Assembly: GCA_027574665.1 (NCBI GenBank)
Contig: CM050657.1
Coordinates: 29,077,408-29,141,407 of the forward strand
Reading direction: 5' to 3'
Length of the DNA stretch: 64,000 nt
Origin: Rhynochetos jubatus
Taxonomy: Eukaryota > Chordata > Aves > Eurypygiformes > Rhynochetidae
In this document: positions 23,481-35,961 of the stretch, in pieces
Numbering within the stretch: the first letter of the stretch is position 1
Layout of the letters: every line of letters begins with the position of its first letter
Made by a program: the position numbers and the translations under genes
The notes under the pieces: model-generated
Database searches by the model: none
Told to the model about the DNA's origin: nothing
What the model saw: only the letters and a program-made list of their open reading frames with translations

Positions 23481-26400
23481 GGGAAAGGCAGGGCAGCCAC
23501 AGGGAGTAGTTTTGGCCGTCACCAGTGTCCAGCTGCAGTGCCACGTAAGGCTGAGCTCTCCAGGGCACAGGGAGTCCAGCTGCGGGATGTGTCCTGAAGG
23601 AACCCTGCAGAGAACGGGGAGGAGCAAGGATGAGAAAGAGGGAAAACCCAAGGCTCAGAGCCTGAGGAAGCCAAAGGACAGAGGGGTTTGGGGCAGTGAT
23701 GACATGCGGGGGGGCAGAGGAAGGGCCAGGAGAAGTCCTCCCCTCCTCAGGGAGTGCTTCCACCGCAACGCCAGTGACACAGCTGGTGGCCAGGCACCTC
23801 CTCACAGGGACAACGACATTTCCCAGCCTCTAGCAGTAAACCTTGCCTTAACATGCCCAAAGAAGCTCAAGGTCAGCTCTTAATGCACCAATTAATCTTG
23901 TAAGCAGCAGAAAATGACTGGCAAAAGTCTCAGGGTTGACATGTGCGAGATACATCTTCATTCTCTCCTAGGGTCAGAAAAAATTGAAACAAGACCTGTT
24001 AAGACCCCTGTCAGCTCTGTGCACCTTTGACTGTAGTGTCTTTGTTTGTGAATGACCCCTGATGATTATTAAATACTTATTTGTGTGTGATAAACAGAAG
24101 TATGTACCTCCACAAATCTGTACAGAGATCAGGATCATCCTACACCAGTTTTACACCAAGCTAAATCCATGGCAGCTTCATAGCTCCTGCACAAGACTCT
24201 TTTGAGTTGCACAGGTGAGACACTGTGAACTTAATTTAAAATACTTCCTCAACATAAGTGAGAGGATCATCATGTCTATATGGGTAGGCTGTTTTTAGAG
24301 AGACCACTGAAGACAATGGAATTATAAAAAGGAATAAAGAATCATGGGTGATAAATAAATATTTGGGCAATTTTATATGTGCTGGATATTCCCTCAGAAT
24401 AAGAAAATTTACCAAGAAAGAGACTTTTGACAGTCTCCAATCAAAAATTTTGTTTGCAGAGCATCACTATAGCAAGAAAAAGGTTTGGCAATCTGTCATC
24501 TAGATTTCACAATTTCCAGCTACTCAAGTTTATCTGTGAAAAGAGAAGTTCACTAGAAGCCACACTTCCTATTTCAGTGACATGTACCCACTAGTTATTC
24601 ATAGGCATACAGAGACTGGTCAGCTATGTGGCAATCTGGGAGACGTTTCTCCTTACCCCAGTTCAGCACAGGGATGTGAAGAAGAGGTGCTGCTACAATA
24701 CAAATTCTTCTGGAAATGCCTGTGCATACAAAGCTTCTTCCACAGCTGAAACCAGATAATTTTCACGTTACACTGTTCATGGCAGAGGGTGTAATAGGAT
24801 GTGTAAAAGTACCAGTGTCATTTGTTCAATGCACTCACTGTTCTCCATAATCAACAACTGGTACCAATAAAACACTGTCTGAGTACTTGAAAGCACATAA
24901 AGGAGCAGAAACCTAAAAGCATTGCAGGATAAAGGACACATATTCCCTGCTCTGCAGTGTTTCTAGACGATAAAATGTGTGAGACAGGAAACAGAGCAGA
25001 GTTCAGGGATGGACCCATGCTCACATTCACCCAAGTCCTAATTAGGACAAGATGGATGGGTAAATGGGCTGTGGAAGATCTCCTTCTTGGACCATAATCT
25101 GGGACCTGCGCTGGATTTTAACACATGCTGCTGGGTGGATGTGAACTGATTGGCTGGCAAATACCTGTAGAGGTTGTAAATACAGGTTTACCAAGCATCT
25201 AGGGAAGTCCAAGTATCACCCTCTTGTGTACCATAATTAGAGGTCCAATACACGTGAATGCAGAGCTCTCACTGAAGGTATAAGGCTGATGCTATCACAT
25301 TTCACACAAGATTTTGCCAAGATTTGCAACTGAAAGAAGTCTATAAAAATGTAAAATGTCTTCAACCCTAGAAGAGGCAAAAATACAGAACAGAAAATTA
25401 ACAAACCTCAAAAAAGTCCTTCATTAAGCTCATGCTCAAATTTCAGCACGAGCAGTCCCCGGTGCAGCAATGCAGCTGGACTCACATGCTTTGCTCGGCG
25501 CCGTGTGGGAACTTGTTTCAAGCTAAAAGCAAGAGATGGGTTAAACAGTCTGACCCGTGCCAGACTCTTGATGGATCCACCACATGACATGCCAATGCCA
25601 CAGAGCCAGAGCAGTTTTTGTACAAGGAACATATCTATGTGCAGATGAGATGGCATTTGCATTTTTCCTTTCAAAAAGCTTATGAAGCATTGTCTTTTTA
25701 AAGAAATTTAAGGGTTGTGTGCCTCTTTGGTGTGTAACAAAGAAGAATACATCCCCATGCTGAGGGAAGGGATTTGCCAGCTACTGCTCAGAATATTACA
25801 CAGAAAATTGCACTCGTAAATCACCCCTGACATTGAAGTTTGAAGAAGAGGGATGTAAATCAGAGACAACACATAAATAAAAAAGAGGGAGAGACAATGA
25901 ATCCTCAGAAAACTCAAGGCTGAGTTGCTTTTGACTGAAGAGCACATTTAACTGATAATTTGAAACCTGATATTATTTATCTGCCCACAATTTCTGCCCT
26001 TTTTGAGAGGTACTCCCAGGTGGAAAAAGAGAAAATTACTATATTGCTTATGCAAAATAAGGGCTTCTTGAAAAACAATTGGAAAAACATGGGTAGAACC
26101 AGCCCTACTGCCAGGGTAGGGTAGTGGGCTTGTTCTGGTTTTCTCTGCAGACAAGAGTCCTGTGAAGTGGAGCAAAATTAGAAAATATTAACCAATTTGT
26201 CCAGAAATTTTGTAGTGTCTTGCCTGAAACTTCAAAACGTCCTCAAGACATCACCATATTTACCATTCATTAACCTATTCCAAGTGAAATCTTTCAAAAT
26301 TCAGCAACATATACCACTAAGTAACTCACAGCTAGGAGACGTTTTGATTTAAAGCTAACATGTCTGTCAATACTGCTGGCTTACTACCCTAATTTAAATC

Positions 26401-29400
26401 TGGCATGTATTAATATAGAGCCCCTCTTCAAAGCTATTAGGAATTAAGGCAGCTCCATGGAGTTGTAAAGTACTCTTTCTGTAGAAAGGAAGTGAGTGAA
26501 AGACAGAGGGAAACTCTGCACCTAATTCAGGGCTCTAAAAATCTCCTCCAGGCTTTGTCCTTATCCCACGCAGGACAACAAAGGGCATTGGGAAAGAGGG
26601 GAAGCAACGTGCTGAGTGCTGGTGATAAAAATAACTGATCATCATCTTTTATACGTAGAACAATCTCGATTTTAAATTTACTGCAAGATGACAGTAGAAT
26701 GGCATAATAGGCGCACGTGACAGCAGATCGTTTCTGATTTATGTGACGTTTTGCCAGTTTTGTTTTGACAGGCCATTCTAGCAAATGCCATACAACGGGA
26801 AAACAATAGAAATATATGTTCAAATTAAAATAATTGGTGTCATGTACAGACCATAAATAAGACATTATGGACAGCACATCTTAGGTGCAAAATCCTTGAA
26901 AGAAATTATTCTGCATCGTGACAGTTATTGCCTGGTTGTCTTCTTCACATGTCAGATGCAGTATAGTGAGTCAAACAACTACGGGCTGCTTTGTAGGATA
27001 CGTATCAGTGCCATGCAATGGGACCTAGAAACACAAAATTTTCAGCAAGTTAATACTAACTTCAACTCACTGCAACCTATCCATGTGTTGCACTGTCCTT
27101 TTGGAGAAAGAGTCAGAGCTGGAAACTGTTGCATGTGCTCTCTGTCTCAATACAGTATAGGAAATAAGCTGACTATCTGACTGAAGAAACTGTACACGAG
27201 CCATTATTTTTCAAAAAAAGAAGTTGAAGCCAACCTTCTGGAAGGTGGCTGGAGCAAATGAAGCTTTGTCATGCACAAAATTGCCCTCATGGCCCTCACT
27301 GTCATTACTGAAGAGTTTTCTTGAAGCAGTGTAGTGTTCAGATGTGCATATGCAAGGCAGGAAGAACTAAGATCCTATGTCTTGGTTTCATACACTTGAG
27401 GGCATAAGACACACTTCCCAGAAAGATATTGTTAGTAAATACACTACTATATTTCAATTCTTTTAATACAAGCAAGTTTGCTAAGCCATCATATGGGACA
27501 ACTCTTTTTAAGCAGCTTTCCTGATGGTATTTTCACAAATTGCTTGTTGCCCAAAGGCAGACACACTGGGCAAAGAGTATACAAGAGTGGGCAGTGAAGG
27601 CTCGTAAATACTGTTGCCACATTCAACAGGGCATCAATCCTACTTTCCAACCTGGCCGAGATTTTATTTCTCAGATTTTACAAAGATTTACAAATTTCAT
27701 GTGTACTAAAACACAGTGTAAGTCATAAGCTAAATGGGAAGTTCGGGGAAATGTCTTTTTTGTTTAGATTCATAGACTTTTAAAAGTCTTTCATGAAAAG
27801 ATCTCAGAGACATTCATTAGTGCTCCTAGTGCAAAGGAGGCAAACTGAATTACATGCAATTATTTCAATTTAGAATAAATTGCTACCCTGTGAATTTAAG
27901 GGCTGTGCTGACAGTCAGTAGGAGATTCATGGTAAGAACCCTGCGTGTCTTGTGGTCTCCTGCTACAACTGTAGGACAGTGCTCACAATCCTACTGCTCA
28001 CAACCCAAAACTTTGCACTTACAAAGACTTTTACTCAAACCTTGGAAGTGTCCCAAACCACTAGCCCGAGGAGTGAGGCTACGCTTCTTGTGGATACATT
28101 CACAGGTCAAATCCATGTGGTCTGACTGTCATCGGAAGCATCTTGTGCTGATATTTTGACATAAACATGTCCTATCTTTGTTATTATTAGAAGTTACTGA
28201 TACTTTCTCCTCAGGAAGAGTTCCAAGCTATCTTGACTTTATAATTGTAGGTCAAACACCCCAAAAGGGGCAAAAATGTAACTATGCCAAAATGCTGAAA
28301 CTTCAAAACAAGGAAACAGTACAAAGCCATGGCTTGGGGACAAACAAGAGCATTCATGTAGGCTACAGACCACCATCTCTATTAATGCATCATTTAGGTG
28401 ATAAACACTGCGGTCTTGGTTAACCAATATCACACTGAGTATTGCTGTCCTGATGCAATACCGGATGAAGTCTTTCATCAACCAAAGCGTTTATGGGAAG
28501 GGTGGAAGAAAAGATTTAACTGATCTTGGACTTACAGAGATAGATGAGTCAAGAGAGTGTCGTAAGTTCATCCTGGTCTGGCTTGCCAAAGAGATTCACA
28601 GCCAAGAACTCTCTCCATTGACCGATTTTCATCTGTTTTCACCTCCCTACGATGCTAAAATCCTAGAGTGGCAAGGCAGAAATTACAGCACAAGCAAAGA
28701 AAGAAAGCAAAGGATGATGAGATACCTTCCAGCAATGATCACCCCTCAAACCATTACTAGTGAGGGTGAGAACTGCCTTCTGCTGACAAACTAAATGTAA
28801 TTGCAGCTGCCACATGCCAAAATCATCTAAATTGCATCAGGCTATTTTCTCTTTCTACAGCAGCTACATGCATTTTTGTTACTGTGTGTCTGGTTTGTAG
28901 GCTCAGATTCCAGACAGCTTTACTTCAGATTAGTTCAAATCCACGAGTCCATAAAAAACTGTGGTGAAGATCAGAACAGTCGCATTCCCATTCCTTTGAG
29001 CAGTGGTGAACTGACATCCATGCACAATCGCATGCGTGCGCACACGAACTTGCTCATATGGAAACATGAACGGAGTCCAAAGTTTAAGACACTGCAAATT
29101 CAGAATATAGTCCATGTGTGCACTAATCCCAGGAGGTGGAAGAGATATCACAGCTGTCTTTGTAAGAGATCTCTGTTCTGCTGCAGGGAGCTACCTCTGA
29201 AGGGAAGTAGACCAGTCCACAGAAAAGAGAAACAAATCCAGTATCTAGACTGAAGGGCATCTCCTTGAGGAGACATCATTGCTTCCAGACTGATAAACAT
29301 GATCTCTCCTGGTCTGTGGGACTCTAGCAAAAAGTCCAGGGTCAGCGAGCTAGAGCAGATTGTTTCCCTTAGACTCTCACTGGTCTGTTACTGAAGCAAG

Positions 29401-32400
29401 CACAGCAGAACAGCTTATTTTCCTAAATGATTAACTTTGCTGCTTTTTCTGCTCAGCACAGCAGATAAAGAAGTTTATTCAGTTAGTTTATTTATTTACA
29501 TTCCTTTGCCAAAGATCTCACCAAATAAAGCCTATTTGATGATTTATTCTTTGCTAAAGGGAAAGCTTATTTGCAATTGTCTTATCATAGACTTCTTAAA
29601 AGGAGGATTTGGAACTGGAATTCATAATAACAGAGAAATCTGACTTCTCCAGAGAGGTCAGTTTTGTTATCCATTTTGCATTGTAGAAGGAATGAAGCCG
29701 ACTGAGCCCAGATGGGGCTGGATGTGGCATAACCACTTTGAAGTTTTGTTTGTTTTCACTGGTTGACCCACTTCCCATCAGAAGGAATCACCTTCACCTA
29801 ACTGAACCTCTTCCAAAATATGAGGGGGAAAGAAAGATATATAGGATTCAGGTGCTGGGTCCCACAGAGGGTGCTCTGTAGCACAGAAGTTGCACAAGAG
29901 GGATCACCTTGTGCAAATAGAGAGGGAAGAGTCAAGGAGTACAAAGATGACATCTGCGCGAGCCCTCTCCAGGGACCAGCACGTCCAGCTGAGACAGAGC
30001 TGGTGGAAGCTGGGAGCACATTGTGCTCTGCCCATCTTTGTAACAATGCCCAGCTATTTCAGGTGGCAGCAGTATACTGATTGCTCTGGTTCCACACTTA
30101 GGCCAGTTCCATCTCCCTGATGAGACATTTAAGGCTGATATGAAGGTGGCTCAGAGTCAAATTTGCCTTGTGTCATCCCTCCTGGCCCCACACAACTGCA
30201 GTGTTTTTGGCAGCTGCTCAGCCAAAGTCTCAGGGAATGGGGGACAAACTTGCAAAGTGTAGATAAAGCAGACCTGTTCCATAGCTGTCATGTGGCACTG
30301 GCAGCACATGAAGCTTGGAAATATGGCAGTAGGGAAAAAAAAGGTTCCTGAAACTAGTCATGCAGCAAACGGGTCGCACAGATACCTGGCTGGAAGCACC
30401 CAAAGGGAGCGTGGGCTGTACTTACTCAGCCGTAAGGATGGGGTATGGCTCTGTCCACTGCAGTGTGCTGGTCTGCTCTGCAAAAGCTGAGCAGTTGTGG
30501 GAAAAATGAGAAGAGAATCTCAGCGAAATTTTGGACACAGGAGGATTCAGCCACACGAAGAGGTAAAGGAGTTCGCTGTAGGCATGACTCTGTCAACACA
30601 AGTGAGGAGAAGCTGTTTGATTCCTCTGAGCCATCCACACAGAAAATAATATTTAAAGGTCTTGAATTTATTCCTCATTAGATGTCCATTGTTATTAAAA
30701 AGAAATGGTACATCTTCAGGAATGTCACATCTGCTGGAGGATTCTCAGCAAAGCCCTGCCGGAGCAAAGGCTGTTTCCAGAAACGAAGCTGAGATAGGAC
30801 AAAAACATCAGTGCTCTGACTGACGGTTCACCACAGGAGGCTTCACTGAAGCAAGCCCTGTTTGCTGTTGTGCTATACACCTCTGGTCAGATTTTTTCTG
30901 GTTTTAGATGTAGAGAGACACCAAACCAGTTTCCCCCCAAATCACAAACCCCCATTGTTTTCGAAGGGATTAAGCACACAGAGATGTCTGCCAGGTGAAG
31001 ACACACTCTACTGAGCTTGAAACTCCTCTCGGTTCTTACTGCCTCCGCACCAGATGGCCACGTTCGCAGTGGGGCAGTAACAGCAAAATCAGGCTGCTGG
31101 TTTTGGTGCAGGACATTACCCAGCAGTGATTGACAATGCGCCGGGTTGATTGTGGCCTCTCAGGTCTCCTTCCAACTGCATAAACTGCCAGTGCCTCCCC
31201 CGAGCTCTCCAACCTCCCTGGCTCCCTCCGAGCCCACCATTTGATTCTTCTGCTAGCAGGCCATGTCCCCGAGGCCTTACGTGCTCTGCCTGCTTCCCTG
31301 GCCTAGCAGGGGAAGGGGCTGCCGGCAGGACAGGGCCACTGCAGGCCCGGCTCAGGAGCACCATGGGGCATTGGAAACAGCTCTCCAAAGAGGGCGGAAG
31401 GCTCTGCCCTCAGCACCCCTCTGTGGGTGCGTGTCACCGCGCACGGGTGGGTGCGAACGCTCAAAAACCTAGAGACAAGATGTGAAGAGAGGCTGAAGCT
31501 GCGGCAACGGGCCAGTTGTTCTCAGCTGAACTTAGGGTTGCATCTGTAGCTTTTAATGGGGATAATTGGTCTAGTTTTAGTCAACGTGTGTTTTCTAGGT
31601 GCTGTGCTCAACTGTTCCCTTAGGCCTCGTATTTCTGTCGTACTGCAATTAGCCCAACTGCCAGGACAGTGTCACTGTCTTCACCATTTTGGACTGACTC
31701 CATCCAGAATCCATGTAAATCACAATGTTCTCCTATTGGCACATGCATCACAGCTCTGAGCTGTAACTGCAAGTTTCCCACCACCCCAGGAAGCATGCAA
31801 GAATAGATGTGCATACTGCTGGGGGATGTTCATGCACACAGGGATGTTCTCCTGTTTCCAGAGGGAAGAGGAATAAAAAAGGGCTGAGCTTGGAAAGCGC
31901 CGAGGTATGGGAGGTTAGTGACAAGTCTGGAGACTTGTTCCCATCTGCAGGAGCAGGTGGAGGCTGTTAGCCCACTGCAAGTGTAAGAGCACATACCACC
32001 ACCTCTTCTTGCATCTGGCTGATTTATAGGAAAAAACCCCACATGTTAGCAGATTAACAGCACTGCTATTTGCTATACATCTATATTTTCTCCCTACACA
32101 GAACAAACTCCCTCTGGTTTGGGAAAAGGATATGGAATAACCAGTGTCCTTTGTCCACATTCATGTATATCTCAGACATGATCTGGCATATAAAGACAGT
32201 AACAAACCTGTGCTAGCACCTTCAGAGCTGGGATAAAACCTCAGGATGGGTTTGTTCCCTCCAAGTCTGAGGGTTGCTCCATCTGGCAGGCAGTGCAGTG
32301 CCTCTCACACACCTCAAAAGTGCATGGATACAGGCATAGCGCATGGGTTAACATGCGATCAGAGTTCAATAAAATAAATTGGAAGGAGCAGAAGTAATAT

Positions 32401-33277
32401 TTCCAAAGTACAATTCACGGGAAGCACAGGGTGATTTATACAAGCTACAGGCTGCAAGCTGACAGGAAAAGAGCTCCTCACAAATTACTCATCTTTCAGG
32501 TCAGTCACTCAAGACAAGTATTGGATGGTCAAGAATCACTACCAAGGTATGATCTGTTTGCAGAAGGGCTGCTGCTCATTGCAACGTCTCTCTTGTAAAA
32601 TACAGACTATGAATATATATGTTCTCTAGAACAACAGAGGTGCTTGTTTCTGTGCTTTACACAGATTTGTAGATCTTCAAAGATAAACCAGTATTTCACC
32701 ACTGGAAAGGTCAAAAACTCTGAAGAATATTTCTTTTCTGATTAACAGATCAATTATAACACCAATGTAGTTGTCCCTGTTCCACACAAGTTACCAAAAA
32801 TGGCATAAGGTATAGCTTCTTCCTGGCTCTTCTTTCTGAAGGTTCTTAAAACATCCCTGGAAGTCACTTGGAAGTCACCATAAACAAAATCTTCCATATG
32901 TGGAATAAAGCAGCAGCAGCAGCAAACCGTACCAGTGAAAAAATCCTGGTCCAGCAGCCACGAGATGCAAACGCACAACCTTTGTCATAGAAAACTGTTC
33001 CTGAAGAATGAAAGGGAGGCTTGAATCTAGTTTTTTAGGTCTCTTACTAGTAATTATTGTCTTGGGCCAATGTAATTGAAAGCCCACAGTAGCAGATGCA
33101 TGATGTCAAGAAAGGTATTCTGGATTTCTGAAATGCATTTGTCACATCCATAATTCAAACACAGCATGGTGTTATTAAGCTGGATATTCACCATCCAGCC
33201 ATTCCTAAGAGACTCACAGAGCAGTGCTTCCCTTTAACAGGTAACAACAGCTCTACTGCATCCCAGAAAGACAACCA

Positions 33278-33871
33278 TATCCTGGGCTGTATCCACATCA
33301 GTCTGGGCAGCAGAGCGAGGAAGGGGATTCTCCCCCACTGCTCTCGTGAGACCTCACCTGGAGTTCTGTGTCCAGCTCTGGAACCCTCAACTAAGAAGGG
33401 TATCAACCGGTTGGAAGGAGTCCAGAGGAGGCCATGAAGATGCTCCGAGGGCTGGAGCCTCTCTGCTATGGGGACAGGCTGAGAGAGTTGGGCTTGTTCA
33501 GCCTGGAGAAGGGAAGGCTCTGGGGAGACCTTAGAGCACCTTCCAGTACCTGAAGGGGGCTACAAGGAAACTTGGGGGGGATTTTTACAAGGGCCTGTAG
33601 TGACAGGACAAGGGGTAATGGGTTTAAATTGAAAGCAGGGAGATTTAAATTGGATATCAGGAAAAAATTCTTCCCAGAGAGGGTGGGGAGGCACTGGGAC
33701 AGGTTGCCCAGAGAAGCTGTGGATGCCCCATCCCTGACAGTGTCCAAGGCCAGGCTGGCTGAGGCTTGGAGCAATCTGGTCTAGTGGAGGGTGTCCCTGC
33801 CCATGGCAGGGGGGTTGGAACTGGATGGTCTTTAAGGTCCCTTCCAACCCAAACCATTCTATGATTTTATG
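33278..33871 (+). mobile_element. CR1 LINE 3' end, about 590 bases
   Basis: Plus-oriented CR1 running from GCTGTATCCACATCAGTCTG through GAGTTCTGTGTCCAGCTC, CGGTTGGAAGGAGTCCAGAG and TGCCCATGGCAGGGG to the tail CATTCTATGATTTTATG. It includes the last part of ORF2, degenerate, and the 3' UTR. It lies 1 kb beyond the DNER poly(A) site, antisense to both genes. Confidence 0.94.
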
Positions 33872-34886
33872 TTTCCATTTGCTCTCCTTTACAACATTTC
33901 AAGTTTGGCTGTGCTGCACATACTCTCTTTTTTTTTTTCTTAAATGATGAACTAGAATGTAACCTCACAATAAAATTTACATTTTAGCAACACTAACAGC
34001 TTAATTTACAGTAATTTGTCTACCTCTTGTCAGCACTAATTGTGAAATATGCGGGAAATAATTCAATTGCTATGACTGTAACCAGAAGTAGTAATAATAA
34101 TAAAATTCAAAATTAAAAGTAATACATCAGATGCACTCTGCCCACCTCAACAAGACAGCAAAACCAGTAGGAGCTTTCTTATCTTTACAATTACTAATTA
34201 TACTTGTCTTCAGCAGCTGATCTGAGCTCTGGAGGTGTCAGCAGTAGCAAGGGAAGGGAAGGACTGCCCTAGACAATGGCTGTCCTCACACAGAGGTGAT
34301 CAGAATTTTGTGTTTTCCTGGGGACATCTTTTTTTCTGTCTGGAAACGTTATTTATATGAAATATGAACACTTTGAATGCATTCCAAGATTTCCCAACAT
34401 GAAGAGGTCAACCAGAGCTTAACCCTTCAGTGCTCATCAGCCTGTAATGTAACAGTGGCGACTGGACCTAGCACAGCCCCCTGCAACAGGATCTATAGGC
34501 AGCTACAGCGGTTTGCCTCTGTTCCCTGCAGTCCTGGCTTCTCTGAAACAAAGTCAGATCAAGCCTAGTCACATACACAAGTTGTTCTGTTGCAAAACCT
34601 TACTCTTGCTACAACGTAGAGCTCAGATTTGCAGTCAGATCCGCTCAGGAACAGGTTCGTATGGCCTGGACCTACGGACTGCATCTTTAGGCCAGTGCTG
34701 CACTTGTCTCAGTGTTGAGAGATTACCTTGCTGATAAAGTCCTTTTTTTCCTTTTCAACTTCACAGCTGGAGTGTCTTCTTTAGGCAATATTTATATGCT
34801 CATGTAATTTCAAATTTATAGATAACAATGGATTTTCAAATGAAGAAAAACAAAAGAAACACCTGCCAATTTCACTTGATATAACA

Positions 34887-34892
34887 TTTATT
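34887..34892 (-). promoter_or_regulatory. DNER: Poly(A) signal AATAAA of DNER
   Basis: The plus strand reads TTTATT, which is AATAAA on the gene strand. Some 15-45 bases further on the gene strand reads GGTGTTTCTTTTGTTTTTC, a good GU/U-rich downstream element, so cleavage is expected near 34865-34872. No other canonical AATAAA was seen between the stop codon and this point. Confidence 0.75.
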
Positions 34893-35153
34893 CAATATTT
34901 TCTGAAATAAGCAAGAATTTTAAGAAGCCCATAAGCAATCAAATACAGCCACAAAACCCCCATAATGATCCTAAATAAGAAGCACTATGAGTAATACACG
35001 TTATTTCATGAAACAATACTGTACATCAACATCCTTTAGGAAACAAACAACTCAAACCATATGCTTAAGTTTACTCACAATATAAAAAACTTTAACCTTT
35101 AAAGAAAAATATAGATATAGATTCAGTCCAATTGTAGGATCCAATCCCATGCC

Positions 35154-35191
35154 CACTGAAGTCAACGGAAGTGTTCTCATTGATTTCAATG
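35154..35191 (-). repeat. Imperfect hairpin in DNER 3' UTR, probable ancient amniote repeat remnant
   Basis: Arms at 35154-35167 and 35178-35191 form a 14-bp stem with a 10-base loop. In the mRNA sense there are 11 Watson-Crick pairs, two G-U pairs and one mismatch. The arm motif (TGAAGTCAA...TTCAATG) resembles a hairpin repeat I recall as common in turtle, crocodile and bird DNA. I cannot name the family with certainty. Confidence 0.5.
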
Positions 35192-35849
35192 TTTAAAGGA
35201 TCATGCCCTTACTTTGCCTCAAGAGGTACTTTAATTATTATACAAGGCCTAGCCTGGATACCATTACAAAAATGTCAAACATCAACTTAAGGGTATGTTT
35301 CAGCAACTTTCAGGAAATAATGGAGAAAGAGGTTATCTATCCATGCATGGAATAAGGCAAAAGCTAATTCATTCAGATTAGGAATAATAATTTTTACTAG
35401 TTTCTTTTTCACAACACAAACATTTTAGACTTTTTAATTAATGGATATATTATATATCATATTATGCTTCACATTTTTCCTACCTCTACTGAGAAAGCTG
35501 GCACTGACATGTCAAAGAACTCCTCATTAATTATTGTTTTCTGTTCCGTAACAACCACAAGAAACTCATCTGGGTTTAGTAATAGTGTCTACCAAGAAAA
35601 AAGCACACACTATCATAAGCTTATAGTTTATAGAGCTCAAGGTACATTAAAATGTAATTCATGAAGTTCACAAATTCTGTTTTAAAATATTTTTCAAACT
35701 AAAAGCTGCAGAAAATTGGTTCTTAAATATTCTACAGAAAATTCTGAAGCATCTAATGTTTTAAATTACTTACGCTTTCTTCTTAAAAATATTTAAATTA
35801 GGTTAGTAGCCCATTCTTTTGAAAAATTATCCAAAAAAGATACACTAGA

Positions 35850-35961
35850 TTACAAATCTTTTGTCTTAATCAGTGTAACCAAAGGTTTGTCATCTGGGCT
35901 GTAATCTTCGTAAGCAATGGGGGTTGCATCATACATTGCAGGTCGGGATTTCTTGCCAAAC
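35850..35961 (-). CDS. DNER: DNER terminal coding exon (C-terminal tail and stop)
   Basis: The coding part is 112 bp. After acceptor CATTTCCAG the exon begins G, completing Arg, then reads FGKKSRPAMYD and ends KPLVTLIKTKDL followed by TAA at 35852-35850. The 36-residue tail contains AYEDYSPDD, an acidic tyrosine-containing stretch. The match with mammalian DNER is essentially complete apart from about two substitutions (ATP in place of VSP). The exon continues into the 3' UTR on the left. Confidence 0.97.

Larger units (their letters stand above)
17661..34869. other. Intergenic region between PID1 promoter and DNER 3' end
   Basis: About 17 kb with no supported gene. It contains short tandem repeats near the PID1 promoter, a CpG-rich patch at about 23.2-23.5 kb, a GC-richer patch at about 31.15-31.48 kb and a CR1 copy at 33.3-33.9 kb. 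Open frames up to 250 codons were examined and rejected for lack of any family resemblance or splice support. Non-coding RNAs or enhancers could be present but cannot be recognised from sequence alone. Confidence 0.75.
34870..35849 (-). other. DNER: DNER 3' untranslated region (predicted extent)
   Basis: The AT-rich stretch runs from the stop codon to just past the AATAAA signal, about 980 bases. It contains an imperfect hairpin at 35154-35191 that looks like an old amniote repeat. A variant ATTAAA also occurs near 35431-35440 and could give a shorter transcript. The left border is inferred from the poly(A) signal and not from transcript data. Confidence 0.75.

Noticed and set aside
23131-23883. 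Plus-strand open frame of 250 codons
   Set aside because: No recognisable domain. It lies in a GC-rich patch with equally open frames on the other strand.
28453-29253. Two successive plus-strand frames of 113 and 125 codons between the genes
   Set aside because: They looked protein-like at first, but show no known domain, no promoter and no convincing splice sites. The length is plausible by chance in 64 kb.
35431-35440. ATTAAA as the DNER poly(A) signal
   Set aside because: It is a weaker variant. The downstream AATAAA at 34887-34892 has a better U-rich element, so ATTAAA is noted only as a possible minor site.
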